Shown here piece after piece: positions 7,552 to 15,421 of a stretch of DNA of 47,281 bases. Location of the stretch: NCBI GenBank assembly GCA_025359085.1, contig JANYHL010000016.1, positions 1 to 47,281 of the forward strand. Direction: 5' to 3'. A program made the translations under genes and the position numbers. This DNA comes from Gammaproteobacteria bacterium. Lineage in GTDB: Bacteria > Pseudomonadota > Gammaproteobacteria > Burkholderiales > Burkholderiaceae_C. Below the pieces are notes generated by a model. The model worked only from the letters and a program-made list of their open reading frames with translations. It was not told the DNA's origin and made no database searches. The number at the start of each line of letters is the position of its first letter. Position 1 is the stretch's first letter.

Positions 7552-9894
7552 ATGTTGAATCCCGCGCAGGAGATAGGCGAATTCAAGCCGATATCAGGCG
7601 GTTTACGTCTGCATGCCTGGCTACTTGCAATCTGGTTTGCAGCGTCGTTCGGCGTGGTTTTTTTCGCTCACGACTTGCAGATGGTCATTGCTGGATGGCC
7701 TTTGGGTTACTGGTTTGTGGCGCAAGGCAGTGTGTTCGTTTTTATTGCCATCGTCGCGGTGTTCGCCTGGGTTGCGAATCGCCGCGACCCCGAGAGTATG
7801 ACGGCCGCTGTCGCCTATACCGCCTACAAGCACCGACTGCACCGACGATTCGCCGCTTACGTCGTTTGCTTGCTGCTGTTCTTGTTGGCGATGGCGCTGG
7901 CGGAGCGGTGGGGGCTGAAAAAAACGTGGGTTGGTTCCATTTTTTTGTTTGCCACCGTGGCCATGTATGCCGCGATCGGCATTTACGCGCGCACGTCGGA
8001 TGCTGCGGAGTACTACGTTGCCGGACGCAACATTCCCGCTGTTTATAACGGCATGGCGACAGCCGCCGACTGGATGAGCGCGGCCTCATTTATCAGCATG
8101 GCAGGCGGCCTTTATCTGCAGGGATTTTCAGGGACGCAATCACAGCCGGGAGGTCTGGTTTATGTTCTGGGGTGGACGGGGGGCTTTTGTCTGGTTGCCT
8201 TGCTGGTTGCACCCTACCTGAGAAAGTTGGAGCTTTACACCATTCCTGATTATTTTGGGGCCCGTTTTGGCGGCTGCTGGCCACGGATGATTGCGGCATT
8301 TGCAGCGGTACTTTGTTCATTTACTTACGTTGTGGCGCAAATTTACGGCGTCGGTTTGATTACCTCACGCTTGACTGGTGTCCAGTTTGAAATTGGCATA
8401 CTGTTGGGCTTGGGCGGTGTCCTGGTGTGCTCATTTTTGGGGGGCATGCGGGCGGTTACCTGGACGCAAGTGACTCAGTATGTCGTATTGATTCTGGCTT
8501 TTTTGATTCCGGTGTCGTGGCTGTCTTACAAGCAATTGGGCAATCCACTGGCGCCATTTGTTTACGGCCAGCAATTGGAAAAAATTACTGAACTGGAACG
8601 ACAACTTATGGCTTCACCGGCCGAGTTGCAGGTTATCAATGAATACGCCCGGCGCGCGCGGGACTATCAGCGCAAGCTGCAAGACGTGCAAGCATCACTC
8701 GAGCGTGAGCAGAACACGATAAGGGAAAAAATTCGTTTTCTGAATGAACATCGGGTTGATGAATCGATTGTTGTTGCAGCCAGGCGTGAACTTGCCGCGT
8801 TGCCCAAGGACGCCATCAGCGCGCGCGAGCGCTGGACGCATGCGATGCAGGACAACCTGGATCGAGCGCAACCCTTGGGTGGCATGCCACCGCATGCCAA
8901 ACCATTTGCTGGCGATCCGCACGGGAGCGCTGATGAACAGAAGGCATTTGATGTTTCGCGGCGCAACTTTCTGGCATTGATGTTTTGTCTGATGGTGGGA
9001 ACGGCTGGCTTGCCCCACTTGCTGACCCGCTTTTATACAACCCGCACGGTGGCCGAGGCCCGTACCTCCGTCGCCTGGTCGCTATTTTTTATTGCGTTGT
9101 TGTATTTGTCGGCTCCCGCATTGGCCGTACTGGTGAAATTTGAGATCATGAGCCAGCTGGTCGGGCAGAACTTTGACTCATTGCCCGTGTGGATCGCGCA
9201 ATGGGCGAAGGTCGACCCGACGCTCGTCGCTGTCAGCGATGTCAATGGGGACCATATTCTTCAATTTGCAGAGCTCAAATTGGGGGCTGATATTGTGATG
9301 CTGGCCACGCCGGAGTTGGGTGGTTTGCCTTATGTAGTGTCCGGCCTTGTGGCGGCGGGTGGGCTGGCTGCCGCGCTCTCGACTGCGGATGGCTTGCTGC
9401 TGACAATTGGAAATGCGCTGGCACATGATTTTTTCTATCGAAGCGGGAGTAGCCAGTCGCAGGCGGTCAGACGGGTCATGTTGTCAAAGTTTGCGCTCCT
9501 ATTGGTCGCCCTTGTCGCGGCGTATGTGGCTGCCCAGCGGCCCGCAGATATCCTCTATCTTGTCTCGGCTTCATTTTCTTTGGCCGGCGCCGCGTTTGTG
9601 CCGGTGATGGTGCTCGGGATATTCTGGCGCCGCACGACACGCTTGGCTGCCGTTGCCGGGATGGTCGCGGGTCTTGGGCTAACCATCTACTACATGGCTG
9701 TTAATAGCGCAGCACTGAGAACTGCTCTGGGCTTGAGTGGCACGGGGTTGTGGTTCGATATTCAACCTATTTCTGCCGGGGTATTTGGTGTTTTTGCAGG
9801 CTTTGTGGTCACTGTGCTGGTTAGTCTTCTGTCTCGACCGCATGTCTCTCCGCCCGGTGAGTCCGTGTTATTGGAGCCTGAGGTTGGCATATAA
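7552..9894 (+). CDS. Sodium:solute symporter, VC_2705 subfamily, fused to DUF4212-type small subunit
   Basis: 780 aa inner-membrane protein. Residues about 15-85 match the small subunit (DUF4212) that is normally a separate protein of about 90 aa: a helix LHAWLLAIWFAASFGVVFF, then GWPLGYWFVAQGSVFVFIAI, then WVANRRD. From about residue 145 it is an SSS-family transporter: YVAGRNIPAVYNGMATAADW, SFISMAGGLYLQG, and LVAAGGLAAALSTADGLLL. A hydrophilic, helix-prone insert (about 340-465, rich in Glu, Arg and Gln) sits between membrane segments. An EF-hand/dockerin-like loop with Asp, Asn, Asp and Glu at 563, 565, 567 and 574 precedes the conserved ATPEL stretch. The substrate is unknown; monocarboxylates such as acetate, pyruvate or lactate are plausible from family and the ppsA neighbour. 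No clear ribosome site precedes the start. Confidence 0.9.
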   Translation: MLNPAQEIGEFKPISGGLRLHAWLLAIWFAASFGVVFFAHDLQMVIAGWPLGYWFVAQGSVFVFIAIVAVFAWVANRRDPESMTAAVAYTAYKHRLHRRFAAYVVCLLLFLLAMALAERWGLKKTWVGSIFLFATVAMYAAIGIYARTSDAAEYYVAGRNIPAVYNGMATAADWMSAASFISMAGGLYLQGFSGTQSQPGGLVYVLGWTGGFCLVALLVAPYLRKLELYTIPDYFGARFGGCWPRMIAAFAAVLCSFTYVVAQIYGVGLITSRLTGVQFEIGILLGLGGVLVCSFLGGMRAVTWTQVTQYVVLILAFLIPVSWLSYKQLGNPLAPFVYGQQLEKITELERQLMASPAELQVINEYARRARDYQRKLQDVQASLEREQNTIREKIRFLNEHRVDESIVVAARRELAALPKDAISARERWTHAMQDNLDRAQPLGGMPPHAKPFAGDPHGSADEQKAFDVSRRNFLALMFCLMVGTAGLPHLLTRFYTTRTVAEARTSVAWSLFFIALLYLSAPALAVLVKFEIMSQLVGQNFDSLPVWIAQWAKVDPTLVAVSDVNGDHILQFAELKLGADIVMLATPELGGLPYVVSGLVAAGGLAAALSTADGLLLTIGNALAHDFFYRSGSSQSQAVRRVMLSKFALLLVALVAAYVAAQRPADILYLVSASFSLAGAAFVPVMVLGIFWRRTTRLAAVAGMVAGLGLTIYYMAVNSAALRTALGLSGTGLWFDIQPISAGVFGVFAGFVVTVLVSLLSRPHVSPPGESVLLEPEVGI

Positions 9895-9960
9895 TGCTGG
9901 GCTTCGCCTTGCCACACCTCAATTAGACGCTGAGGGTGGTTCTTTCTGCCCAATGTGGGC
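9890..9960 (+). promoter_or_regulatory. Candidate rpsF promoter -10 and structured 5' leader
   Basis: A perfect TATAAT (9890-9895) overlaps the stop codon of the symporter gene; no good -35 hexamer is placed at 16-18 bp. The following leader can form two hairpins: CCACACCTCA (9912-9921) with TGAGGGTGG (9931-9939), with one bulged A, and GCCCA/TGGGC at 9948-9960, just before the AAGGAG ribosome site. The S6:S18 complex is known to bind its own leader in many bacteria. I cannot show that this leader carries that motif. Confidence 0.35.
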
Positions 9961-9978
9961 CATCCATAAGGAGTATCA

Positions 9979-10344
9979 ATGCGTCATTATGAAATCATTC
10001 TCATGATCCATCCGGATCAGAGCGAGCAGGTTCCCGCCATGCTGGAACGTTACAAGGGCATGATCACTGCCGGTGGCGGTAAAGTGCACCGCGTTGAAGA
10101 TTGGGGTCGCCGCCAGTTGGTCTACATGATCAACAAGCTTGCCAAGGCCCATTATCTTTGCGTCAACATCGAAGCCGATCAGGCTGTGATGGCAGAGTTG
10201 GAGCACGCGTTCAAGTTCAATGATGCCGTGTTGCGTCATCTGACAGTTTTGAAGAAAAAGGCCGACACGGGCCCTTCTTCAATGATGAAAACTGTCGAAC
10301 GTGAAGATGCGCGCAAGACCCAACAGCCCGAGTACCAGGCTTAA
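9979..10344 (+). CDS. rpsF: 30S ribosomal protein S6
   Basis: 121 aa. S6 binds 16S rRNA with S18 in the platform of the small subunit. The N-terminus [21 protein letters not shown] and the segment [17 protein letters not shown] are characteristic. The C-terminal tail ([20 protein letters not shown]) is charged and probably disordered, as in many proteobacterial S6 proteins. AAGGAG lies five bases before the ATG. It is the first gene of the rpsF-priB-rpsR-rplI operon. Confidence 0.97.
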   Translation: MRHYEIILMIHPDQSEQVPAMLERYKGMITAGGGKVHRVEDWGRRQLVYMINKLAKAHYLCVNIEADQAVMAELEHAFKFNDAVLRHLTVLKKKADTGPSSMMKTVEREDARKTQQPEYQA

Positions 10345-10367
10345 GGGCTTCTTTGCCTGAAAGGGGT

Positions 10368-10667
10368 GTGAACCACGTTGCCAACCAGCTTGTTTTGACT
10401 GCCTGTATCGCCGGAATTGATTCGCTGCGTTACACGCCAGCCGGATTACCGGCGCTGAACATCGGACTTGAACATGAGTCTGAAATTCAGGAAGCAGGGC
10501 AGATAAGACAAGTGAAGGCGACACTGAAAGCGGTGGCCTTTGGTGCATTGGCTGAACGGCTTGCAAAACAAGCCATAGGCAGTGCCTGGAGGTTCAACGG
10601 TTTTCTGGCGACACCTCGCAATGGCAAGCACGTCGTGTTTCACATTCAAGAATTTCAGCAAGATTAA
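10368..10667 (+). CDS. priB: Primosomal replication protein N (single OB-fold)
   Basis: About 99 aa. PriB is a small dimeric single-strand-binding OB-fold protein that helps PriA restart stalled replication forks. NQLVLTACIAGIDSLRYTPA at the N-terminus, the HESEIQEAGQ segment and GSAWRFNGFLATPRNGKHVV at the end are typical of betaproteobacterial PriB. Its position between rpsF and rpsR is conserved in beta- and gammaproteobacteria. The start is uncertain: GTG 10368 gives the usual MNHVANQL-type N-terminus but its AAGG is very close; a TTG at 10353 has TAAGGG at better spacing and would add five residues. Confidence 0.92.
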   Translation: MNHVANQLVLTACIAGIDSLRYTPAGLPALNIGLEHESEIQEAGQIRQVKATLKAVAFGALAERLAKQAIGSAWRFNGFLATPRNGKHVVFHIQEFQQD

Positions 10668-10696
10668 CGAATTCATAAATATTTAAGGAGTCCATC

Positions 10697-10981
10697 ATGG
10701 CCGGACCAAAACGTTTCAATAACAAAGACAAGCGCCCTAAGCGCCCAGCACAGAACCTGCTGTTCAAACGCAAGCGCTTTTGCCGCTTTACCGTGACTGG
10801 CGTTGAAGAGATCGATTACAAGGACATTGATACCTTGCGCGATTTCATTGCCGAGAACGGCAAGATCATTCCCGCTCGCCTGACTGGCACCCGTGCCATT
10901 TTTCAGCGTCAGCTCAACACCGCTATCAAGCGCGCACGTTTCCTTGCGATGCTGCCGTACAGCGACCAGCACAAGATTTAA
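10697..10981 (+). CDS. rpsR: 30S ribosomal protein S18
   Basis: 94 aa. S18 is the platform partner of S6. The core [21 protein letters not shown] and the basic C-terminal half [20 protein letters not shown], ending in LLPYSDQH-type [11 protein letters not shown], are conserved. A strong AAGGAG lies seven bases before the ATG. It sits between priB and rplI. Confidence 0.97.
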   Translation: MAGPKRFNNKDKRPKRPAQNLLFKRKRFCRFTVTGVEEIDYKDIDTLRDFIAENGKIIPARLTGTRAIFQRQLNTAIKRARFLAMLPYSDQHKI

Positions 10982-10992
10982 GGAACACGATC

Positions 10993-11445
10993 ATGCAAAT
11001 TATTCTGCTCGACAAGGTTGTGAACCTTGGTAATCTCGGTGAGATCGTGCGCGTTAAAGATGGCTATGCCCGCAACTTCCTGATTCCATCCGGTCGCGCT
11101 CGTCGCGCCACGGCGTCAGCGAAGCAAGAGTTTGAAGTCAAGCGCGCTGAACTCGAAAAAGCTGCCGCCGTCAAACTGGCTGAATCGCAGACGGTGGGTG
11201 AAAAGCTTGCAGGCACGACCTGCAAGCTGACCCAGAAAGCCGGCGTTGATGGTCGTCTCTTTGGTTCTGTGACCAACGCCGACATTGCTGAAGAGCTGAC
11301 CAAGAATGGCTTCAAAGTGAGCAAGGCGCAGATCCGCATGCCCAACGGGCCAATCAAGGTGGTGGGCGATAGCACGGTCAGCGTCGCCTTGCATACCGAC
11401 GTCTTGGTGGAAATTACGGTTTCGGTCTACGGCGAAACCGCTTAA
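10993..11445 (+). CDS. rplI: 50S ribosomal protein L9
   Basis: 150 aa, full length. L9 spans from the L1 stalk outwards and helps keep the reading frame. The N-terminal domain [32 protein letters not shown] is almost the family consensus; a long connecting helix (residues about 40-75, rich in Glu, Lys and Ala) and a C-terminal RNA-binding domain ([19 protein letters not shown]) follow. AAGGA precedes the ATG, 11 bases after the rpsR stop. Last gene of the operon; a terminator follows 25 bp later. Confidence 0.97.
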   Translation: MQIILLDKVVNLGNLGEIVRVKDGYARNFLIPSGRARRATASAKQEFEVKRAELEKAAAVKLAESQTVGEKLAGTTCKLTQKAGVDGRLFGSVTNADIAEELTKNGFKVSKAQIRMPNGPIKVVGDSTVSVALHTDVLVEITVSVYGETA

Positions 11446-11470
11446 ACCAACGCAGGCTCCGCTTGGAGCC

Positions 11471-11508
11471 AAAAAGCCCTCTGACTATCAAGCAGAGGGC
11501 TTTTTTTT
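11471..11508 (+). terminator. Rho-independent terminator of the rpsF-rplI operon
   Basis: AAAAAGCCCTCTG (11471-11483) pairs with CAGAGGGCTTTTT (11493-11505) around a 9-base loop, and a run of eight T follows the stem. The symmetrical A and T tracts would let it work in both directions. Confidence 0.92.
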
Positions 11509-11760
11509 GCCTTCAGCACTGCCGGTTGCCGCTTTTTTCGCCGCCACCGCTCGTCCAATCGCTAGAATGATCAGCTTGACGCTGTCCCGAACTGCCTGAC
11601 CATTTTTGGCACGCACTGATGGCTCATTCCAAACAAACGTCCAGTTGCCATTTGATAGCCACACGGCCCATGCTGACGCAGACCACAGAACCGGCAGTCC
11701 CAAGACAAAAGCGCACGACCTTGGAAATCAGACAGTACATAGACTTTTTAGGAACAAACA
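11509..11760. other. Gap between rplI terminator and ribonucleotide reductase gene
   Basis: The full stretch without a gene is 11446-11760 (315 bases). After the terminator I see no convincing gene, RNA or repeat. The conserved boxes of a cobalamin riboswitch, which might be expected before a B12-dependent enzyme, are not visible, nor is a clear NrdR box. A 71-codon minus-strand frame here starts with TTG and runs into the terminator, so I do not count it. The promoter of the downstream gene must lie here; TTTTTAGGAACAAACA just before its ATG gives a modest AGGA ribosome site. Confidence 0.5.
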
Positions 11761-14670
11761 ATGACGCAAAAAGCTCCCGCTCGAACAAAGCCAATCCACG
11801 CCCTTGCCCCGCAGCCGATCAGCGAGGAAGTCCTGATTGAAAAGTACGCCAAGGGTTCAGAAAAGACCATCCTTGAGGTCAATCAACGCGTCGCGCGTGC
11901 TTTGGCCCAGGTAGAGGCACCAGAACAGCGGAAGGAATGGGAAGCCAAATTTTTGCAAGCCCTGCAAAACGGGTTTCTGCCGGCTGGACGAATTCAATCC
12001 GCCGCTGGCACTGATCTGGCGGCCACCTTGATCAACTGTTTTGTGCAGCCCGTAGGCGACTCGATCGCCCACGTCGAGGACGGCCATCCTGGCATCTATA
12101 CCGCGCTGACAGAGGCGGCCGAAACCATGCGGCGTGGTGGCGGCGTGGGTTATGACTTTTCCCGCATCCGCCCGCGTGGCGCCTGGGTTGGCAGCACGCA
12201 AAGCAGTGCATCAGGGCCTGTGAGCTACATGCGCGTGTTTGACCGCTCGTGTGAAACGGTGGAGTCGGCCGGCGCCCGGCGCGGTGCACAAATGGGCGTG
12301 CTGCGCTGTGATCATCCTGACATTGAAGAGTTCATCCATGCCAAGGACACCGGTGATTTGAAGAATTTCAACATCTCGGTGGGTGTCACTGACGGATTCA
12401 TGCTCGCGGTGCAAAAAAACGCGACGTTTACGCTCGTTCATCGGGCCGAACCGGGGGCCGCTCAAAAAGCAGCTGGGGCGCATCAGTTGGCGGAAAGCGG
12501 TATCTGGGTCTACCGGACCTTGCAGGCGCGCGAGTTGTGGGATCAAATCATGCGCTCGACCTATGACCATGCCGAGCCGGGTGTCCTGTTCCTGGACCAT
12601 ATCAATCGCGACAACAACCTGTCCTATTGTGAAACCATTGCCAGCACCAATCCTTGCGCCGAGCAGCCGTTGCCGCCGTACGGTTGCTGTTGTCTGGGCT
12701 CGATTGATCTGACCCGGTTCGTCAGGCAACCCTTCGAAAAAACCGCCAGTTTTGACAGAGCCGCCTTTGCCGAAGTGGCGCGCGTCGCCACTCGCATGCT
12801 CGACAACGTCCTGGACGTAACGGTTTGGCCCCTGCCGCAGCAACAAGAAGAAGCGCGCAGCAAGCGCCGTGTCGGCTTGGGCTATACCGGGCTCGGTGAT
12901 GCGCTGGTGATGCTCAATTTACGCTACGACACGCAAGCGGCGCGTGACATGGCACGCGATATTTCCGAGCTGATGCGCGACACCGCCTACGATGCCTCGG
13001 TTGATCTGGCGCAGGAGCGCGGTGCCTTTCCCTTGTTCAATGCCGATCTCTACCTCACCGGTCAAAGGTTCGCATCACGCTTGTCACCCGCCCTGAAGGA
13101 GCGCGTTCGCAAGCACGGTCTTCGCAATTCGCACTTGCTTTCGATTGCACCTACCGGAACCATCAGCTTGGCATTTGCCGATAATGCCAGCAACGGCATC
13201 GAGCCTGCGTTCAGCTGGAGTTACACGCGCAAGAAACGCATGGCGGACGGCAGCTTCAAAGAGTATGCGGTCGAAGACCATGCCTGGCGTCTCTATCGTC
13301 ATTTATATGGTCAGGATGCGGCGTTGACCTCTGCCTTCGTGACAGCGCTTGAAATGAGCGCCCAAGCCCACGAAGCCATGGTGGCTGTGGTGGCGCCGTT
13401 CATTGATACCGCCATCTCCAAAACGGTGAATGTGCCAGTCAACTATCCATATGCAGATTTTCAAAATCTTTATATGGAGGCCTGGCAGTCCGGCTTAAAA
13501 GGATTGGCCACTTACCGACCCAACTCGGTTTTGGGATCCGTGCTGAGCGTAACGCCTGTGTCGGGTGCCACAACCACCCCCGAGACGGCAACCGCCCTGC
13601 ATATTGACAGCGCCAACCAACGCCTGGCACTGGAGCGTCTGCCGGCCGCTGTGCTGTCGTCTTTGCGCTGGCCGAGCCGACCCGAATTGCCTGCGGGCAA
13701 TCCGGCCTGGACATTCATGGTGCACCACCCCTTTGGGGACTTTGCATTGTTCGTTGGCGAGTTGGCCCCCGAAGAAGGCGGCGCGCCCAAACCCTTCGAG
13801 GTCTGGGTCAATGGCGCAGAGCAGCCGCGTGGTTTGGGTGCACTCGCCAAAACCTTGTCCATGGACTTGCGCGCCAATGATCCGGCCTGGTTGCAATTGA
13901 AGCTCGACGCTTTGGCCACGGTGGCCGAGGAGCACTCATTTGAGATGCCGTTTCCGCCGCATGGGCAACTGCGTTTGTTTCCTGGCGTGGTCGCCGCCAC
14001 GGCAGCCGTCATTCGCTGGCGTTGTGACCAACTCACCGCCTTGGTGGGCAACGACGTCAAAGTGCCAACGCCCGTGCTGGACGCCATGTTCAGCCGGGGA
14101 GAGCCGCAGACCGGCCCTTCCGGCACGCTGGCATGGTCGGTGGATGTGGACAACCCCGCCACTGGAGAGGCTTTCACCGTCACACTCAAGGAAGTCAATT
14201 TGCCAGATCATGAAGGCAACATTGTCACCCGGCCTTGCGCTTTAGGGTTCTCAGGCAACTACCCCCGAGCACTCGATGGCTTGGCCAGGCTGCTCTCGCT
14301 GGATATGCGCGTGATTGATCCGGCGTGGATCGGTATGAAGTTGCGCAAGCTGCTTAACTATGCCGAACCGCTGGGCCACTTCATGGCATTTGTGCCGGGC
14401 TTGCCCCGGGGTGAACGTCGCCAGCAAACCTGGCCCTCGACGGTAGCGTATGTGGCGCGACTGATTATTCACCGTTATGCCATGCTGGGCGTGCTGGACG
14501 AGGAGGGTTTCCCCCTGCGGGACATGGGCGTGCTGGATGCGCCAAAAAACCACGGAACACCCAGCACCATGGCCGGAAAAATCTGCCCGGAATGCGGTAA
14601 CCCCACCGTCATTCACAAAGACGGCTGTGATTTTTGTACCGCGTGTGGCTATGTTGGACAGTGCGGGTAG
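11761..14670 (+). CDS. nrdJ: Adenosylcobalamin-dependent ribonucleotide reductase (class II)
   Basis: 969 aa. It reduces ribonucleotides to deoxyribonucleotides using a B12-derived thiyl radical, so it needs no oxygen. Key residues: Cys93 (LINCFVQP), Asn297-Cys299-Glu301 (NPCAEQPLPPYGCC, the Cys being the thiyl radical site), GVGYDFSRIRPRGA, LSIAPTGTISLAFADNASNG and the C-terminal cysteines 942, 945, 956, 959, 962 and 968 (ICPECGNP and CDFCTACGY), which form a zinc-ribbon-like tail and can serve the redox relay. Between core and tail are two similar TSCPD-like modules (about 678-722 and 825-869), each with an AxxLSxDxRxxDPAWxxxKL pattern. Single gene; no riboswitch was recognised upstream. 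Confidence 0.93.
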   Translation: MTQKAPARTKPIHALAPQPISEEVLIEKYAKGSEKTILEVNQRVARALAQVEAPEQRKEWEAKFLQALQNGFLPAGRIQSAAGTDLAATLINCFVQPVGDSIAHVEDGHPGIYTALTEAAETMRRGGGVGYDFSRIRPRGAWVGSTQSSASGPVSYMRVFDRSCETVESAGARRGAQMGVLRCDHPDIEEFIHAKDTGDLKNFNISVGVTDGFMLAVQKNATFTLVHRAEPGAAQKAAGAHQLAESGIWVYRTLQARELWDQIMRSTYDHAEPGVLFLDHINRDNNLSYCETIASTNPCAEQPLPPYGCCCLGSIDLTRFVRQPFEKTASFDRAAFAEVARVATRMLDNVLDVTVWPLPQQQEEARSKRRVGLGYTGLGDALVMLNLRYDTQAARDMARDISELMRDTAYDASVDLAQERGAFPLFNADLYLTGQRFASRLSPALKERVRKHGLRNSHLLSIAPTGTISLAFADNASNGIEPAFSWSYTRKKRMADGSFKEYAVEDHAWRLYRHLYGQDAALTSAFVTALEMSAQAHEAMVAVVAPFIDTAISKTVNVPVNYPYADFQNLYMEAWQSGLKGLATYRPNSVLGSVLSVTPVSGATTTPETATALHIDSANQRLALERLPAAVLSSLRWPSRPELPAGNPAWTFMVHHPFGDFALFVGELAPEEGGAPKPFEVWVNGAEQPRGLGALAKTLSMDLRANDPAWLQLKLDALATVAEEHSFEMPFPPHGQLRLFPGVVAATAAVIRWRCDQLTALVGNDVKVPTPVLDAMFSRGEPQTGPSGTLAWSVDVDNPATGEAFTVTLKEVNLPDHEGNIVTRPCALGFSGNYPRALDGLARLLSLDMRVIDPAWIGMKLRKLLNYAEPLGHFMAFVPGLPRGERRQQTWPSTVAYVARLIIHRYAMLGVLDEEGFPLRDMGVLDAPKNHGTPSTMAGKICPECGNPTVIHKDGCDFCTACGYVGQCG

Positions 14671-14684
14671 GGATTGATTTGGAG

Positions 14685-14710
14685 GCGTCCGGCCAAACAG
14701 CCGGCGCTTT
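14685..14710. terminator. Possible shared terminator between convergent nrdJ and uspA-type gene
   Basis: GCG-T-CCGGC (14685-14693) can pair with GCCGG-CGC (14700-14707) around CAAACA with one bulged T, followed by only three T. It lies in the 39 bp between two converging stop codons. The short T run makes it a weak candidate. Confidence 0.45.
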
Positions 14711-15147
14711 CAGTCCCGCACGACCAGCACGGGGAGTTTGGTGTGCGACAGTACCGCTTGCGTGACACTGCCCAGCACCAACTTTTCCAACCCACTGCGG
14801 CCGTGGGATCCCATCACGATCAAATCAACCTGCATTGATTCCGCCGCTTGCACCACACCGCGCCACGCCGTGTGAGATTCAATCACCGAAGCCTCAACGG
14901 GGATGTCCGCCTCAATGAAAGCCGCCTTGGCCGCCTTGACAGCGGCATTGGCCTCAGCGGTCGCTGCGCTGAGATACTCTGCCTGACCATAGGCAAAATC
15001 GGTTCCAACTCCGGTGAATGGGTAAGGGTCAATCACAAAAATTGTGGAGACATGACTGTTGAAGGCTTTAGCCAGCTCGATCGTTTTTTCAACCGCGAAC
15101 TGTGCTGTCGGTGAACCATCCACTGGAACGAGTATGTGCTTGAACAT
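14710..15147 (-). CDS. Universal stress protein, ATP-binding UspA type
   Basis: 145 aa, one Usp domain. The N-terminus MFKHILVPVDGSPTAQFAVE and the C-terminal GSHGRSGLEKLVLGSVTQ give the G-2x-G-9x-G(S/T) nucleotide motif of the ATP-binding subgroup. Such cytoplasmic proteins help survival under starvation or oxygen limitation, but the exact action is rarely known. AAGGAG is found eight bases before the ATG. An FNR-like box lies 60 bp upstream. Monocistronic and convergent with nrdJ. Confidence 0.93.
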   Translation of the reverse strand: MFKHILVPVDGSPTAQFAVEKTIELAKAFNSHVSTIFVIDPYPFTGVGTDFAYGQAEYLSAATAEANAAVKAAKAAFIEADIPVEASVIESHTAWRGVVQAAESMQVDLIVMGSHGRSGLEKLVLGSVTQAVLSHTKLPVLVVRD

Positions 15148-15206
15148 AATAAAAACTCCTTATTGATTGGCAACATCAAGTGTCTGATCGACGCATGGTA
15201 ACAACC

Positions 15207-15220
15207 ATGACCGAGATCAA
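15207..15220. promoter_or_regulatory. Candidate FNR/Anr-type box upstream of the universal stress gene
   Basis: ATGAC-CGAG-ATCAA has one perfect and one two-mismatch half-site with the correct 4-base spacer. It is 60 bp from the start codon of the universal stress gene, a position fitting class II activation if the leader is short. Many Usp genes are known to be FNR/Anr controlled. Chance occurrence is possible. Confidence 0.35.
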
Positions 15221-15421
15221 ATGATCGACGATCCCTGTGCTAACTGGCAGGCAGATGAAATCAATTGACGCTAGCACGATAACCGTCCAGCCAGACCGTC
15301 AGCAGCTATTCTTGTGCGGGAGCCGACAAGGTATCATGGTATTGCTCAAGCGGGCCGCTCTACTTGGCAGGTAGACTCCTCGCCCGTCAAATCAACTTAA
15401 GCCAAAGCGGCAGCGATTCCT

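Noticed and set aside
9690-9740. Another possible 54-bp repeat copy at the end of the symporter gene
   Set aside because: AATAGC and TGGGCTTGAG blocks resemble the element, but the spacing does not fit a gapless alignment.
11488-11703. 71-codon minus-strand frame between rplI and nrdJ
   Set aside because: It starts with TTG, has no ribosome site, runs into the terminator hairpin and has no recognisable motif.
11509-11760. Cobalamin riboswitch before the B12-dependent reductase
   Set aside because: I looked for the conserved B12-box and the typical long fold but saw neither.
15163-15179. TTGAT and ATCAA half-sites close to the Usp start
   Set aside because: The spacer is seven bases, not the four needed for an FNR site, and it lies too near the start codon.
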